DNA of 64,000 bases from Pseudomonadota bacterium (GCA_023423695.1 JAFAFA010000114.1:1-64000); one strand, 5' to 3'; shown: positions 1 through 10,135, counted from the stretch's first letter. Program-made: numbers and translations. The notes: a model not told the origin generated them from the sequence alone.

Positions 1-44
1 GCCTGACGGCGCTCGGCGGTCTCTGGCTCGTGGCGGGGGCGTGA
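1..44 (+). CDS. C-terminal end of a hydrophobic protein, possibly HupE/UreJ (partial)
   Basis: An open frame enters from the left edge and ends at the TGA at 42-44. Only the last 13 residues are visible (LTALGGLWLVAGA), and they look like the end of a membrane helix. The stop lies 2 bases before the ureB ATG, so the gene is in the same transcription unit. In many alphaproteobacterial urease clusters a HupE/UreJ nickel-transport-like membrane protein sits between ureA and ureB, and this tail would fit it. That identity is inference from position and hydrophobicity only; a UreA tail is less likely because it would not be hydrophobic. Confidence 0.3.
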   Translation, partial: LTALGGLWLVAGA

Positions 45-46
45 CC

Positions 47-351
47 ATGATCCCCGGGGAAATCCTCACTGCCGAAGGCGAGATCGTGCTGAATGCCGGG
101 GCCGAGCCGGTGACGCTCACCGTCGCCAATACCGGCGACCGGCCGATCCAGGTCGGCTCGCATTACCATTTCTTCGAGACCAATCCGGCGCTCGCCTTCG
201 ACCGGGCGGCCGCGCGCGGCATGCGTCTCGATATCGCGGCGGGCACCGCCGTCCGCTTCGAGCCGGGGCAGGAGCGTATCGTGCGGCTCGTGCCGATCGG
301 CGGCAAACGCGAAGTCTACGGCTTCCGCCAGCAAGTGATGGGGAAACTCTG

Positions 352-352
<1 letters not shown>
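47..352 (+). CDS. ureB: Urease beta subunit UreB
   Basis: Non-catalytic structural subunit of the cytoplasmic nickel enzyme that hydrolyses urea to ammonia and carbamate. The 101-residue product opens with MIPGEI and carries the conserved SHYHFFETNPAL segment at about residues 40-55 and GKREVYGF near the end, all typical of bacterial UreB, at the usual length of about 100 residues. An in-frame GTG lies two codons upstream at 41, but ATG 47 gives the normal UreB N-terminus. The stop overlaps the ureC start by one base (TGATG), so the two subunits are translationally coupled. Confidence 0.96.
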
Positions 353-2061
<1,709 letters not shown>

Positions 2062-2075
2062 GGCGCTTTTTCTTC

Positions 2076-2183
2076 CCCTCCCCCGCCCAGCGGGGGAGGG
2101 TTAGGGTGGGGGGGATGCGCTTCGAGGATTTCTTCGGCCGCGCCGAACCCTCTCATCCCACCCTTCTCCCCAGGGGGAGAAGG
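2076..2183. repeat. GC-rich nested palindromic element between ureC and the racemase gene
   Basis: Two strong hairpins are visible. Arms ccctcccccg at 2076-2085 and its complement at 2091-2100 enclose a 5-base loop. Arms ccttctcccc at 2162-2171 and 2174-2183 enclose 2 bases. The bases between them (the gttagggtgggg side against the catcccaccc side) also pair, so the element can fold as one long nested palindrome. It shares the pyrimidine-rich CCCTCCCC... / ...GGGTTAGGG composition with the elements at 25857 and 61935. The right arm (aggaga) lies upstream of the TTG start at 2207. It may act as a partial terminator or RNA-stability element; function unknown. Confidence 0.6.
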
Positions 2184-2206
2184 AGATATTCGTAGGGCTC
2201 ACACAG

Positions 2207-3049
2207 TTGATCGGTGTATTCGACTCAGGACATGGCGGATTGACGGTGCTGCGCGCCCTGGTGGACGCCGCACCCGACCGGCCCTTCGTCTATCTCGGCG
2301 ACCATGCCGCCGCTCCCTACGGCCCGCGCAGCGAGGACGACATCTACCGGCTGACCGTGGCCGGGATGGACCGGCTGTTCGCCCAGGGCTGCCGGCTGGT
2401 CGTCATCGCCTGCAACACCGCCGCGGCGGTGGCGCTGCGCCGTCTCCAACAGGAATGGCTGCCGTCGGCCCATCCCGGCCGCAACGTGCTGGGCGTCCTG
2501 GTGCCGATGGTGGAGGCGATCACGCGGGTGCCGTGGATGATCGATACCGTGCCGCCGGACCATCTGGCCGAGCCGCGCACCGTCGGCATCTTCGCCACGG
2601 CGGCGACCGTCAACTCCGGCTCCTTCCCGCGGGAGATCGGAAAGCGCGCGCCCTCCGTCCGCGTCGTGCAGCAGGCCTGCCCCGATCTCGTGCCGCTGAT
2701 CGAGCGCGGTGCTTCGGACGACGAGATCGAGCCTGCGGTCGCGGGCTATGTTCGCGTCCTGCTGGACAAGATGGGCCGCCAGCCTCTGGACGCGGTGGTG
2801 CTGGGCTGCACCCATTACCCGCTGGTCAGCCACCTATTCGCCCGGGCGCTGCCGCCGGGGGTGGAGGTGCTGTGCCAGCCGACGCTGACCGCCCGCTCGC
2901 TGGAGCAGTATCTCGACCGCCATCCCGAATACCGGCCCGATCCGGCGGAACGGGGTTTGCGCTTCTTCACCACCGGGGACGCGGCGCTGGTCAGCGAACT
3001 GGCCGGCCGCTTCTTCGGCCATCCGACCCCCTTCGAACGGCTTAGCTGA
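2207..3049 (+). CDS. murI: Glutamate racemase (Asp/Glu racemase family) within the urease cluster
   Basis: Predicted cofactor-independent racemase converting L-glutamate to D-glutamate for peptidoglycan. Visible family signatures: FDSGHGGLTVL near the N-terminus, VVIACNTAAA with the first catalytic Cys (about residue 70), and VLGCTHYPLV with the second (about residue 200). Both catalytic cysteines are present, and 280 residues is normal for MurI. The start is TTG at 2207; no ATG or GTG lies in frame close upstream, and a purine-rich aaggag at 2181-2186 is rather distant. The stop overlaps the ureE start by one base, so it is coupled to urease maturation genes. No urease role is known for this family. 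Confidence 0.85.
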   Translation: MIGVFDSGHGGLTVLRALVDAAPDRPFVYLGDHAAAPYGPRSEDDIYRLTVAGMDRLFAQGCRLVVIACNTAAAVALRRLQQEWLPSAHPGRNVLGVLVPMVEAITRVPWMIDTVPPDHLAEPRTVGIFATAATVNSGSFPREIGKRAPSVRVVQQACPDLVPLIERGASDDEIEPAVAGYVRVLLDKMGRQPLDAVVLGCTHYPLVSHLFARALPPGVEVLCQPTLTARSLEQYLDRHPEYRPDPAERGLRFFTTGDAALVSELAGRFFGHPTPFERLS

Positions 3050-3531
3050 TGACCGACCCCACCCGCCGCGCCACCCGAGTCCATGCCCGCGGCCATTGGC
3101 CCGCCGAGCAGGCGGCCGGCACCGTGACGCTCGCCTTCGACGACCGCTTCCGCCGCCGCATGGCGATGACCGACGATGCCGGCGGCGCCTTCCTGCTCGA
3201 CCTGCCGCGGGCGGTGGCGCTGGACGACGGCGACGGGCTGGAGTTGATCGACGGCAGCTTCCTGCGCGTGGTCGCCGCCGCGGAAGACCTGATGGAAGTC
3301 CGCGTACCCGGCCCGGTGGAGGCCTTCGCGCGGGTGGCCTGGCATCTCGGCAACCGCCACCTGCCGGTGCAGATCGTCGGCGACACCATACGCCTGCGCC
3401 GCGACCATGTGATCGAGGACATGCTGCGCGGTCTGGGCGCCGAAGTGCGCGACGTGACCGCGCCCTTCATGCCGGAAGGCGGCGCCTATGGCGGGCATTC
3501 GCATGGCGGCGGGCATGGGCATTCGCACTGA
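3049..3531 (+). CDS. ureE: Urease accessory nickel metallochaperone UreE
   Basis: UreE binds nickel as a dimer and hands it to the UreDFG complex that activates apo-urease in the cytoplasm. The 160-residue protein has the N-terminal peptide-binding-like domain (about 1-75), a C-terminal ferredoxin-like metal-binding domain containing AWHLGNRHLPVQ (about 98-110) and DHVIEDML (about 123-130), and a His-rich tail (GGHSHGGGHGHSH) for extra nickel storage. The start ATG overlaps the racemase stop, and its 3' end overlaps ureF. Confidence 0.95.
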   Translation: MTDPTRRATRVHARGHWPAEQAAGTVTLAFDDRFRRRMAMTDDAGGAFLLDLPRAVALDDGDGLELIDGSFLRVVAAAEDLMEVRVPGPVEAFARVAWHLGNRHLPVQIVGDTIRLRRDHVIEDMLRGLGAEVRDVTAPFMPEGGAYGGHSHGGGHGHSH

Positions 3532-4231
3532 CGTGGATGGCGTTTCCACCCACGCCCTGACGCGCCTGCTGGCGTGGCTGTCGCCCAGCTTTCCGGTCGG
3601 CGGCTTCTCCTACAGCCATGGGATCGAGGCGGCGGTGGAGCAGGGGCTGGTGCGGGATCGCGCGACGCTGATCGTCTGGCTCGACGGCATCCTGCGCCAT
3701 GGCGCCGGGCGGACCGACGGCATGCTGTTCACCGCCGTGCATCGCGCGGTGCGCGCCGGTGACGACGACGCCTTCGCCTGGGCGGTGGAGCGCGCCGACA
3801 TCCTGCGCGCCTCCTCCGAGACGGCGCTCGAATCGCGGGCGCAGGGGCAGGCCTTCCTGCTGGCGATCCGCGCCGCATGGCCGCTCGACGAGTTGCCGCG
3901 CTGGGATGCGGTTATCGCCTCCACCGGAAGGCCGCCGGCCTACGCCGTGTCGGTTGCGCTGGTGTCGGCCCTGGTCGGCGTGGCGGAGGGGCCGGCGCTG
4001 ACCGCCTATCTGCATGCCTTCGCCGCCAACCTTGTTTCCGCCGGTGTCCGGCTGGTGCCGCTGGGACAGACCGACGGACAGCGGGCGCTGGCCGCGCTCG
4101 ACCCCATCACCCACCGGGCGGCGGAGGCGGCGCTGGCGGCTCCGCTCGACGATCTCGGCGGCCGGGCGATGGCCGTCGATTGGACCTCGATGATCCACGA
4201 AACCCAATATACGAGGCTGTTCCGCTCATGA
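3515..4231 (+). CDS. ureF: Urease accessory protein UreF
   Basis: UreF is a helical protein of the urease activation complex, acting with UreD and UreG and regulating the UreG GTPase. The product carries the conserved LSPSFPVGGFSYSHGIE motif near the N-terminus and SAGVRLVPLGQTDGQ near the C-terminus. Several in-frame starts exist inside the end of ureE (ATG 3488, ATG 3515, GTG 3533). ATG 3515 gives 238 residues and a normal distance to the first conserved motif, but ribosome-binding evidence is weak for all. The 3' end overlaps ureG by four bases (ATGA). Confidence 0.93.
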   Translation: MGIRTDVDGVSTHALTRLLAWLSPSFPVGGFSYSHGIEAAVEQGLVRDRATLIVWLDGILRHGAGRTDGMLFTAVHRAVRAGDDDAFAWAVERADILRASSETALESRAQGQAFLLAIRAAWPLDELPRWDAVIASTGRPPAYAVSVALVSALVGVAEGPALTAYLHAFAANLVSAGVRLVPLGQTDGQRALAALDPITHRAAEAALAAPLDDLGGRAMAVDWTSMIHETQYTRLFRS

Positions 4232-4872
4232 GCGCTCTCCCCGCTATCGAAAAGAGCCACGCCGGCCCGCTTCGCGTCGGCATCGGCGGCCCCGTCGGCT
4301 CCGGCAAGACTGCGCTGACCGACGCGCTGTGCAAGCGCATGCGCGAGGACTGGGAAGTCGCGGCGATCACCAACGACATCTACACCAAGGAGGATGCGGA
4401 ATTCCTCACCCGCTCCGGCGCGCTGAAGCCGGAACGGATCATGGGGGTGGAGACCGGCGGCTGCCCGCACACCGCGATCCGCGAGGACGCCTCGATCAAC
4501 CTCGCCGCCGTCGACCAGATGAACGCGAAGTTTCCCGATCTCGACCTGATCTTCATCGAATCGGGCGGCGACAACCTCGCGGCCACCTTCTCGCCGGAAC
4601 TGGCGGACATCACCATCTACGTCATCGACGTGTCGGCCGGCGACAAGATCCCGCGCAAGGGTGGACCGGGCATCACCCGGTCGGACCTGCTGGTGATCAA
4701 CAAGACCGACCTTGCTCCGATGGTCGGCGCCAGCCTGGAGGTGATGGACCGCGACGCCCGCAAGATGCGCGGCGACCGCCCCTTTGTCTTCGCCAACGTC
4801 AAGGCGGGGGAGGGTGTGGACGCCATCCAGTCCTTCATCGTCCAGCGCGGCGGCCTGCCCCTGCCGGGTTGA
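4228..4872 (+). CDS. ureG: Urease accessory GTPase UreG
   Basis: SIMIBI-class GTPase that couples GTP hydrolysis to nickel delivery into urease. In the 214-residue product the P-loop GPVGSGKT is at 21-28 and the metal-binding Cys-Pro-His motif (GGCPHTAIRED) at 79-81. The FIESGGDNLAATFSPELAD switch region and the NKTDLA guanine-specificity motif follow. Its ATG overlaps the ureF stop. It is the last urease gene here; no ureD is in the window, so ureD probably lies upstream of position 1 with ureA. Confidence 0.97.
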   Translation: MSALPAIEKSHAGPLRVGIGGPVGSGKTALTDALCKRMREDWEVAAITNDIYTKEDAEFLTRSGALKPERIMGVETGGCPHTAIREDASINLAAVDQMNAKFPDLDLIFIESGGDNLAATFSPELADITIYVIDVSAGDKIPRKGGPGITRSDLLVINKTDLAPMVGASLEVMDRDARKMRGDRPFVFANVKAGEGVDAIQSFIVQRGGLPLPG

Positions 4873-4980
4873 GAGTCTTACAACCGAAGACACAACCGCA
4901 GGAAGACCGGCCTGCGGGAACCTCCGGCTTGACCATGCTGTTCATGCAGCATGAGACGATTCAAGCCGGAGGATGCCCTG

Positions 4981-5871
4981 ATGACGCGCCCGACCTCTGC
5001 AACGGCCTTGGGCACTGCGCTGCTGCTGGCCGCGCTGGGACCCATCGCCGCGCCCGCGCTTGCCGCCGACGACTGCGCGGCCGGGCTCGACCGGCTGGGA
5101 CAGCAGGCGGCGGCCCTCGAGGCCGCGGCACCCAACAATCCGGCACCCGTGACCCAGCAGGAGATCGCGCAGCTGCGTGCCCTGCAGCAGGCGGCCCAGG
5201 GTGCGGCGCAGAAGGGCAATGCGCCGGCCTGCCAAGCCATCCTGGGCGAGGCCACGGCGCTGCAGGACTCCATCGCCCATCCCCGCGCGATTGCCGCCGA
5301 CGACCTCGAGGATGCCAAGCTGCGCAGCCCGGACGGTAAGGATCTGGGCAAAATCTCCGAGCTGGTGATCGATCCGGCGACCGGCCGCATCGCCTATGCA
5401 GTGGTCGAGTTGGGCGGCTTCCTCGGAATCGGCGAAAGCGACTTTCCCGTGCCCTGGGCGCTGTTCGCGCCGTCGGGCGACGGCTATGTCCTGAACGTTC
5501 CGAAGGACAAGCTGACCAACGCCCCGCGCTTCGACGACAAGAACCGCCCGAACATGAACGACCGCCAGTGGGCGATGGCGGTGCACACCTATTACGGCGT
5601 CGCTCCCTATTGGATGCAGCAATCGGCGACGCTGGCCGCCATCGCCGGTTCGACAGGCGGCGGCAGCGACGCGGCGGCGATGCCCCTGCGCCAGGAGGTT
5701 CAGCGCCTGTCCCAGGAGGTGGCGCGGCTGAACCAGGAACTGCAGCAGGCGCGGGCCTCCGGCTCCAGCGCCGCGACGGCCGGCGGAAGCGGGCAGGGCG
5801 GTGCAACCCAGCCGCCGTCACAGGCACCGTCGGGGAACGACACCCCCCAGCCGCCGGTTTCCCAACAGTGA
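4981..5871 (+). CDS. Secreted PRC-barrel domain protein
   Basis: Exported protein of 296 residues with a PRC-barrel domain; no specific function is assigned. It opens with a Sec signal peptide (hydrophobic ALGTALLLAALGPIAAPALA, cleavage before ADDC). An Ala/Gln-rich helical stretch follows to about residue 100, then the PRC-barrel (about 105-185: KLRSPDGKDLGKISELVID, YAVVELGGFLGIGE, VPWALF). The C-terminus is a coiled-coil-like segment (LRQEVQRLSQEVARLNQEL) and a Gly/Ser/Pro/Gln-rich low-complexity tail. GGAGG at 4968-4972 lies 8 bases before ATG 4981 and fixes the start; an ATG at 4951 lacks such a site. Confidence 0.85.
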   Translation: MTRPTSATALGTALLLAALGPIAAPALAADDCAAGLDRLGQQAAALEAAAPNNPAPVTQQEIAQLRALQQAAQGAAQKGNAPACQAILGEATALQDSIAHPRAIAADDLEDAKLRSPDGKDLGKISELVIDPATGRIAYAVVELGGFLGIGESDFPVPWALFAPSGDGYVLNVPKDKLTNAPRFDDKNRPNMNDRQWAMAVHTYYGVAPYWMQQSATLAAIAGSTGGGSDAAAMPLRQEVQRLSQEVARLNQELQQARASGSSAATAGGSGQGGATQPPSQAPSGNDTPQPPVSQQ

Positions 5872-5932
5872 CACGATAACGATCCGATCGCGGGGGTACC
5901 CGGAATCGGGCCCTGCATCCAGGAGGACCGAC

Positions 5933-6373
5933 ATGGAACTCTCTTCCATCACCGATACGGCCCAGCGCAGCCTGCGCGGCTTTAACGACCGCATCCATGG
6001 TCCCGGCGGCGGCTATACCATCAATGTCGGCCACAGCGAACGGCTGGCCTCGCTGGCCGGTGGCGTGGCGCTGGCGGTGCTGGGCCTGCGCCGCCCCAAT
6101 TGGACCGGTGCCGCCATGGCGCTGGCCGGCGGCGTTCTGGTGGCGCGCGGCCTGACCGGCTACTGCCCCGGCAAGTCGATGCTGTCCGATTGGGCCCGCC
6201 GCGACCGTGCGGCCATTCCGTCGCAGGATGTGGAAAGCGGAATCGATCCCTACTCCCGCCATCCCGGCGACATCTATCAGGAGGCCTGCGAAGAGGAGAT
6301 CGTCGACGAGGCGTCGCAGGAATCCTTCCCGGCCAGCGATCCACCCTCTTTCACGCCCGGTGTTGCCCGGTAA
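5933..6373 (+). CDS. DUF2892-type small membrane protein with ESFPASDPP tail motif
   Basis: A 146-residue protein whose centre (about 32-76: NVGHSERLASLAGGVALAVLG, then AAMALAGGVLVARGLTGYCPG) matches the two-helix YgaP/DUF2892 membrane domain including the GYCP motif. The acidic C-terminus carries VDEASQESFPASDPPSF, a short motif found at the ends of many proteobacterial proteins with no established role. AGGAGG at 5921-5926 precedes ATG 5933. Function is unknown; a role in envelope stress is sometimes suggested for such proteins but nothing here tests it. Confidence 0.75.
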   Translation: MELSSITDTAQRSLRGFNDRIHGPGGGYTINVGHSERLASLAGGVALAVLGLRRPNWTGAAMALAGGVLVARGLTGYCPGKSMLSDWARRDRAAIPSQDVESGIDPYSRHPGDIYQEACEEEIVDEASQESFPASDPPSFTPGVAR

Positions 6374-6423
6374 AGGGTGATCGGCCAAGGGGTGTGGCTG
6401 GATAACAGAAATGTCATCAAGAA

Positions 6424-6457
6424 ACGGCCTTCCGGTCCGGCGCCGGAAGGCCGTCTT
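6424..6457 (+). terminator. Intrinsic terminator-like hairpin after the DUF2892 gene
   Basis: A perfect 12-bp stem (acggccttccgg at 6424-6435 with its complement at 6443-6454) and a 7-base loop, followed by a short, weak T-containing stretch (cttgat). Otherwise the 320 bases between 6374 and 6693 hold only the probable fabI promoter region; I see no gene there. Confidence 0.6.
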
Positions 6458-6568
6458 GATATGGATCAATGAAAGGGTTCACGTTTAGGACTTCAGCTTT
6501 TACTGATTATGCCCGCGAGAATGCTGCGCGATGATTGGGGTGCATGCGCGGATTGTGTTCATTACATG

Positions 6569-6597
6569 TTGCGGACCTGTTGCAATTGGCCTATGGT
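6569..6597 (+). promoter_or_regulatory. Possible fabI promoter
   Basis: TTGCGG at 6569-6574, a 17-base spacer and TATGGT at 6592-6597 resemble a sigma-70 promoter about 95 bases before the fabI start. Each hexamer deviates at two positions and other alignments are possible, so this is tentative. Confidence 0.3.
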
Positions 6598-6693
6598 GCA
6601 CCGCACAAGGAACGCCGCGTGCCCTTGCCTGGCCAACACGCCGCCAGGGTTGCGGTCGCTCCTCCCGTCACACCGACCGCAGGACCGTCCGCC

Positions 6694-7479
6694 ATGACCA
6701 CGATCATTCCCGCCGCCGCCACGCTCGAAGGCAAGAAGGGGCTCGTCCTTGGCATCGCCAACGACCAGTCGATCGCCTGGGGCTGCGCCCGCGCCTTCCG
6801 CGCGCTGGGTGCCGACCTCGCGGTCAGCTATCTGAACGAGAAGGCGAAGCGCTTCGTCGAGCCGCTGGCCCAGCAGTTGGAGGCCGAGATCTTCGAACCG
6901 GTGGACGTCACCGGCGAAGGCGACCTGAAGGCCATGTTCGACAAGATCGGCGAGAAGTGGGGCAAGCTGGACTTCGCGCTCCACAGTATCGCCTTCGCGC
7001 CGAAGGAGGATCTGCACGGTCGCGTCGTCGACTGCTCGCGTGAGGGCTTCCAGCAGGCGATGGACATCTCCTGCCACTCCTTCATCCGCATGGCCCGCTA
7101 TGCGGAGCCGCTGATGAAGGACGGCGGGTCGCTGTTCACCATGTCCTATTTCGGCGCCAACCGCGTCATCGACAATTACGGCGTGATGGGCCCGGTGAAG
7201 GCCGCGCTGGAAGCCAGCGTGCGCTATCTGGCGGCGGAACTCGGCCCGAAGGGCATCCGCGTCCACGCCATCTCCCCCGGCCCGATCAAGACCCGCGCCG
7301 CCTCCGGCATCGCCCATTTCGACGAGCTGATGAACAAGGCCACCGAGCGGACCCCCGAAGGCCGCCTGGTGACCATCGAGGAGGTCGGCTACACCACGGC
7401 CTTCCTCGCCACCGACGGCGCCAAGGGCATCACCGGCGACACCACCTACGTCGATTGCGGCTATTCCATCATCGGCTGA
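6694..7479 (+). CDS. fabI: Enoyl-[acyl-carrier-protein] reductase FabI (NADH)
   Basis: Catalyses the last step of each fatty-acid elongation cycle in the cytoplasm, reducing trans-2-enoyl-ACP. The 261-residue length is typical. The atypical SDR nucleotide-binding motif GIANDQSIAWGCA is at 20-33. The FabI catalytic pair is Y162 and K169 (NYGVMGPVK, Tyr-x6-Lys), which separates FabI from FabG-type reductases; Y152 in MSYFGANRV also matches. The substrate-loop sequence ISPGPIKTRAASGI follows. The frame is open upstream, but ATG 6694 gives the normal N-terminus. It stands alone between two hairpins, so it is probably monocistronic. FabI is the target of triclosan-type inhibitors in other bacteria. 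Confidence 0.96.
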   Translation: MTTIIPAAATLEGKKGLVLGIANDQSIAWGCARAFRALGADLAVSYLNEKAKRFVEPLAQQLEAEIFEPVDVTGEGDLKAMFDKIGEKWGKLDFALHSIAFAPKEDLHGRVVDCSREGFQQAMDISCHSFIRMARYAEPLMKDGGSLFTMSYFGANRVIDNYGVMGPVKAALEASVRYLAAELGPKGIRVHAISPGPIKTRAASGIAHFDELMNKATERTPEGRLVTIEEVGYTTAFLATDGAKGITGDTTYVDCGYSIIG

Positions 7480-7505
7480 GGCCAGCGGATTTCCGGTTGA
7501 AGAAC

Positions 7506-7536
7506 GGGGCGGGTGCGGCGACGCATCCGCCCCTTT
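7506..7536 (+). terminator. Terminator after fabI
   Basis: A 12-bp stem with one G-T pair (ggggcgggtgcg at 7506-7517 against 7522-7533), a gcga loop and a short T run (7534-7536). It lies 27 bases after the fabI stop. Confidence 0.6.
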
Positions 7537-7662
7537 CCGTTCGGTCCGCCTCTCCAAGGTGCGTCAAATTGCCGTGTGACGTCCCGACTGTTTGGGTGCG
7601 GTGGTAGCACCGGCCATAATCCGCCCAAACGGGGTGCCGGTAAGGGGGGAGGCGGCAAGGTC

Positions 7663-8073
7663 ATGGGCGCCATCACATGGCGACGGCAGTTGAGCGTCGG
7701 CCAGCCGGCCATCGACGACGATCACAAGCATCTGATCGAGTATCTGAACGAACTCGACGCAGCGCTGGCCGCCCCGCGGTTCCAGCCGGCTCGCGTCGCC
7801 AAGATTCTGGTCAAGCTGCTGGAATATACCAAGGAGCATTTCGCCCGTGAGGAGCGGATCATGCAGATCGTGCGCTACCCGCAATTCGAGGAGCACGTCG
7901 CCATGCACCGCGCCGCGGTCAAGATGGTCAGCGAACTGTCCAACCGCTTTGCCGCCGAACCCACCCACGAGAATGCCGAGAAGCTGTACAAGTTCACCGC
8001 CGACTGGCTGGTCCGGCACATCATCCTGATGGACACGCAGCTGACGCCCTATGTCCGTGGCGTCTGGGCCTGA
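7663..8073 (+). CDS. Bacteriohemerythrin
   Basis: Single-domain hemerythrin of 136 residues, expected to bind O2 at a non-haem di-iron centre in the cytoplasm. The ligands follow the bacteriohemerythrin pattern: DDDHKHLIEYLNE (H, then HxxxE), KEHFAREERIM (HxxxE), EEHVAMHRAA (HxxxH) and LVRHIILMDTQL (HxxxxD). It starts at ATG 7663 behind GGGGGAGG at 7645-7652. The gene stands alone, convergent with serB. A second gene of the same fold is at 25923-26333. Such proteins can store or deliver O2 in microaerophiles; which role applies here is not shown. Confidence 0.9.
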   Translation: MGAITWRRQLSVGQPAIDDDHKHLIEYLNELDAALAAPRFQPARVAKILVKLLEYTKEHFAREERIMQIVRYPQFEEHVAMHRAAVKMVSELSNRFAAEPTHENAEKLYKFTADWLVRHIILMDTQLTPYVRGVWA

Positions 8074-8091
8074 GCCGACTGGGGTGGGCGC

Positions 8092-8997
8092 TTACCCCAC
8101 GAACTCGGTGGCGCGATAGCCCTGGGCGTAGAGCAGGGCGGTCAGGTCGCCGTGGTCGACGCGGGCACGGGCCTCGGCGGCGACGACAGCCTTGGCATGG
8201 AAGGCGACGCCGAGCCCGGCGGCCAGCAGCATCGGCAGGTCGTTGGCGCCGTCGCCGACGGCCATGGTCTCCGCCATCGGCACACGGTGCTCGCCGGCAT
8301 AGGCCATCAGCGCCTGCAGCTTGCTGTCCTTGTCCAGGATCGGTTCGATCACCGTGCCGGTCATCACACCGTCGACCACTTCCAGATCGTTGCCGCGGTC
8401 GTCGTCGAAGCCGATCCAGCTGCGCACCCGACCGGTGAAGCAGCGGAAGCCACCCGACACCAGAACGCAGACGGCGCCGTTGGCGCGCATGGTGCCGACC
8501 AGCTGGGATGCCCCCGGCATCAGGGTGGCGCGCTGCCACACCTCGTCGATCACCGTCTCCTTCAGGCCCTTCAGCAGGGCGACGCGCTCGCGCACCGCGT
8601 CCTTGAAGTCGATCTCGCCGTTCATGGCGCGGGCGGTGATGGCGGCGATGTGGTCCTTCAGCCCGACATAGTCGCCGAGCTCGTCCAGCATCTCCTGCTC
8701 GATGATTGTCGATTCCATATCGGCGACCAGCAGCCGCTTGCGCCGGGTCGCCGCCGGCTGGGCGATGATGTCCAGAGCCGCATCGGTCCCATTCGCCGTC
8801 AGGGCATGGCGGATCGCCGCCTCCGCCTGTTCCGGCGCGAGGTTGCCGAAAGGCAGATCGCAGGCGGTGCCGGGGGCCAGCCAATCCGGCGCCCCGGCAT
8901 CGGCGCCCAGCCCGACCAGCGCCGCCCTGGCGGTCTGGACGACGGACTCGTCGAGCGTGGCGGTGCGGGGAGCGATCAGCGTGGCGACGGCGTTCAT
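8092..8997 (-). CDS. serB: Phosphoserine phosphatase SerB
   Basis: HAD-superfamily phosphatase for the last step of serine synthesis, phosphoserine to serine. The 301-residue product has an ACT-like N-terminal region (about 1-80). The HAD motifs follow: motif I DMESTII at 93-99 (nucleophile Asp93; Glu replaces the more usual second Asp), motif II VLVSGGF, the Lys of KDSKLQ, and motif III GDGANDLPM. ATG at 8997 gives a normal SerB length; the open frame further upstream overlaps the divergent miaA region and lacks family similarity. The gene is divergent from miaA. Confidence 0.94.
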   Translation of the reverse strand: MNAVATLIAPRTATLDESVVQTARAALVGLGADAGAPDWLAPGTACDLPFGNLAPEQAEAAIRHALTANGTDAALDIIAQPAATRRKRLLVADMESTIIEQEMLDELGDYVGLKDHIAAITARAMNGEIDFKDAVRERVALLKGLKETVIDEVWQRATLMPGASQLVGTMRANGAVCVLVSGGFRCFTGRVRSWIGFDDDRGNDLEVVDGVMTGTVIEPILDKDSKLQALMAYAGEHRVPMAETMAVGDGANDLPMLLAAGLGVAFHAKAVVAAEARARVDHGDLTALLYAQGYRATEFVG

Positions 8998-9130
8998 CGG
9001 CGGGTATCCCGAGGAAAAGAGGGCCTTTGCGCGCTGCCTACCACAGGCGGGGAGCCGGGTCCAACGAAGCTTCGGCGTCGGCATGCGGTTGGGTGTTGCA
9101 AAGAGAGCGCCGGAACGCCATGGAAGGGCG

Positions 9131-10135
9131 ATGAGCGACCTTACCACCCATCTGACCGACGTCATCGTCATCGGCGGGCCGACTGCGTCGGGCAAGTCGG
9201 GGCTGGCGCTCGCCGTCGCCGAGGCGTTCGGCGGCACCGTCATCAATGCCGACAGCATGCAGCTCTACGCCGACCTCGACGTGCTGACCGCCCGCCCGCC
9301 GGCCGAGGATCTGGCGCTGGCGCCGCACCGCCTCTACGGCGTCCTCCCGGCGGCGGAGCGGGGGTCGGCGGCGCGCTGGCGCGACATGGCGCTGGCGGAG
9401 ATCGATACCGCCAGGGCCGACGGACGGCTGCCCGTGGTGGTCGGCGGGACCGGTCTCTACCTGCGTGCGCTGATGCACGGATTGAGCGAGGTTCCCCCCA
9501 TCCCCGACGAGGTGCGCGCCGCCGCCCATGCCCGGCTGGCGGCCATCGGCGGCGAGGCCTTCCGCGCCGAATTGGTCGCCCGCGATCCGGCCTCGGCCAA
9601 GCTGAACGCAGGGGACACTACCCGCCTGACCCGCGCCTGGGAAGTGCTGGAGGCCACCGGCCACCCGCTGTCCCACTGGCAGAGCCGGACCGCCCAGGGT
9701 GCGCCGGAGGATCTGCGCTTCACCATCGTCGTGCTCGATCCGCCGCGCGCCGACCTCTACGCCCAGTGCGACAAGCGTTTCCACCTGATGATGGAGCAGG
9801 GTGCGCTGGAGGAGGTGCGGCGGCTGGACGCCCTGGCGCGGGAGCAGGGCCTCACCCCCGACCTGCCGGTGCTGAAGGCGCTGGGCGTGCCGGAACTGCG
9901 CCGCCACCTGCATGGCGAAATCCCGTTGGACGAGGCGGTCGCGCTGGCCCGGCAATCCACCCGCCGCTATGCCAAACGGCAGGTCACGTGGTTCCGGCAT
10001 CAGATTGTTGGCAAATCACCCAATATGCTGGTAAGTCATACAGGACAGCATAGCTGCCATACCATCGATTCGCCTTGTTCGCTCGCGGTACGAAATGCAA
10101 TGCTCGACCGCCTGAGAACGATACTAAATTACTGA
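9131..10135 (+). CDS. miaA: tRNA dimethylallyltransferase MiaA
   Basis: Transfers a dimethylallyl group to N6 of A37 in tRNAs reading UNN codons. The 334-residue product has Walker A GPTASGKS at 16-23, NADSMQLY, TARP, VVGGTGLYLRALMHG, and the C-terminal motif RRYAKRQVTWFRHQ. About 35 residues beyond that motif (from IVGKSPNML to the stop, Cys/His-containing) extend past the usual end and look unconserved. GAAGGG at 9123-9128 precedes ATG 9131. The downstream aminotransferase starts 17 bases after the stop, so the two may be co-transcribed. Confidence 0.95.
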   Translation: MSDLTTHLTDVIVIGGPTASGKSGLALAVAEAFGGTVINADSMQLYADLDVLTARPPAEDLALAPHRLYGVLPAAERGSAARWRDMALAEIDTARADGRLPVVVGGTGLYLRALMHGLSEVPPIPDEVRAAAHARLAAIGGEAFRAELVARDPASAKLNAGDTTRLTRAWEVLEATGHPLSHWQSRTAQGAPEDLRFTIVVLDPPRADLYAQCDKRFHLMMEQGALEEVRRLDALAREQGLTPDLPVLKALGVPELRRHLHGEIPLDEAVALARQSTRRYAKRQVTWFRHQIVGKSPNMLVSHTGQHSCHTIDSPCSLAVRNAMLDRLRTILNY

